Shown: one piece after another, positions 5,285-5,802 of the stretch | How the letters are laid out: the number at the start of each line of letters is the position of its first letter | Numbering within the stretch: the stretch's first letter is position 1 | NCBI GenBank assembly: GCA_031278535.1 | Contig: JAITKH010000121.1 | Coordinates: 1 to 5,802 of the forward strand | From: Planctomycetota bacterium | GTDB taxonomy: Bacteria > Planctomycetota > SZUA-567 | Direction: 5' to 3' | Length of the DNA: 5,802 nucleotides | Position numbers and translations under genes: made by a program | The notes under the pieces: model-generated | The model's input: the letters and a program-made list of their open reading frames with translations, nothing else | The model's database searches: none | What the model was told of the DNA's origin: nothing

Positions 5285-5802
5285 GCCGTTCCCAAGGCAT
5301 CGGAAGACGAGCAGAGCGGCATTTTTGCCGGCGAGGGCGGGTTTGACATTGCGGTCGAGGGCAATACCGGCTTGAAGGGGGCGGTCATCGCCAGCGAAGC
5401 GGAGGCGGACAAGAACAGCCTGACGACCGGCACCCTCACTACCGGGGACATTGAAAATCATGCCAATTATGAGGCGACGACCAGCGGCTTCGGCGCGGAA
5501 TTGACCTACGAGGGCGGAAAACGCCTGCCCGGAAAGGAAGGAAGCAAGGCCAGCGTCGCGCCTGCCATGCCAATCGGGGAAGACGGTTCGGAATCAGGCA
5601 TAACGAAATCCGCGATAGCCGAAGGCGCCGTCATCATCACCGACGAGCAGGGACAGCTTGCCGCAACCGGGAAGACGGCCGCGGAAACCGTCGAATCGCT
5701 CGACCGCGACACCGACAACGCCCATCAGGGCGCGCTTCTCCGGAATCCGGACCTGAACGAGATTCTGGCGAAGCAGGCCGAGCTTGCCGACGCGGCGGCG
5801 GC
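5285..5802 (+). pseudogene. 5'-truncated filamentous haemagglutinin / CdiA-type exoprotein fragment
   Basis: This reading frame is open from 5234 (after TGA 5231-5233) to the right edge. Recognisable haemagglutinin sequence begins around 5285-5309: EQSGIFAGEGGFDI (5309-5350), LKGAVIAS, TGTLTTGDIENHANYE, SGITKSAIAEG (5594-5626) and LDRDTDNAHQ (5699-5728). These segments are typical of the late region of FhaB/CdiA two-partner-secreted proteins, shortly before the variable C-terminal toxin of contact-dependent inhibition systems. Such proteins have thousands of residues, with a signal peptide and TPS domain at the front; none of that is here. No ATG, GTG or TTG with a ribosome binding site exists at the front; the first in-frame ATG (5567) lies inside the conserved region without a well-spaced Shine-Dalgarno sequence. 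The absence of stops suggests recent truncation or an orphan cassette. A contig-joining artefact is also possible. The 3' end, where a toxin and immunity gene would lie, is outside the window. Confidence 0.75.

Noticed and set aside
5111..5461. Minus-strand frames opposite the fliS end, terminator and haemagglutinin fragment
   Set aside because: They read across a terminator hairpin and palindrome and oppose a frame with clear haemagglutinin motifs; their products look like translated intergenic repeat.
1..5802. CRISPR arrays, tRNA or rRNA genes, insertion sequences
   Set aside because: No regularly spaced direct repeats, no tRNA cloverleaf or rRNA-like stretch, and no transposase motif or terminal repeats were found by eye.

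Overview
The window looks like part of a chromosome from a motile, didermic (Gram-negative-type), GC-rich bacterium. Evidence for this is a periplasmic urea-binding protein with a Sec signal peptide, a sigma-54-type promoter, a flagellar chaperone and a piece of a filamentous-haemagglutinin/CdiA exoprotein. The sequence alone does not fix the phylum; a proteobacterial-grade or similar diderm is likely.

Minus strand, 1-3996: the first three genes of a urea ABC transporter operon, read leftwards: urtA (substrate-binding protein), urtB and urtC (the two permeases). urtC runs off the left edge. The ATPase genes urtD and urtE are expected beyond it. urtB and urtC are separated by only 4 bases. urtA and urtB are separated by about 100 bases, which hold an inverted repeat just before the urtB start. 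A near-consensus sigma-54 (-24/-12) element lies about 100 bases upstream of urtA, so the transporter is probably switched on by an enhancer-binding activator, as expected for nitrogen-scavenging urea uptake.

Intergenic region, 3997-4418: about 420 bases with no gene, between the divergent urtA and fliS. It is less GC-rich than the genes and dense in inverted repeats, several of them ACAA/TTGT dyads placed where sigma-54 enhancer sites normally lie. A weak sigma-28-like element and a 9-bp inverted repeat sit just in front of fliS.

Plus strand, 4419-5141: fliS, the flagellin export chaperone, as a single gene with its own terminator. Its normal FliS domain is followed by an unusual Pro/Ala-rich tail of about 110 residues in which an LGAY motif occurs twice.

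Plus strand, 5142-5802: a strong intrinsic terminator with a nearby perfect palindrome, then a reading frame open to the right edge that encodes an internal section of a FhaB/CdiA-type haemagglutinin. It has no usable start codon or ribosome binding site, so it is a 5'-truncated fragment: a remnant, an orphan cassette or an assembly junction.

No demonstrably new system is visible. The least explained parts are the repeat-rich divergent regulatory region, the FliS tail and the headless haemagglutinin fragment.
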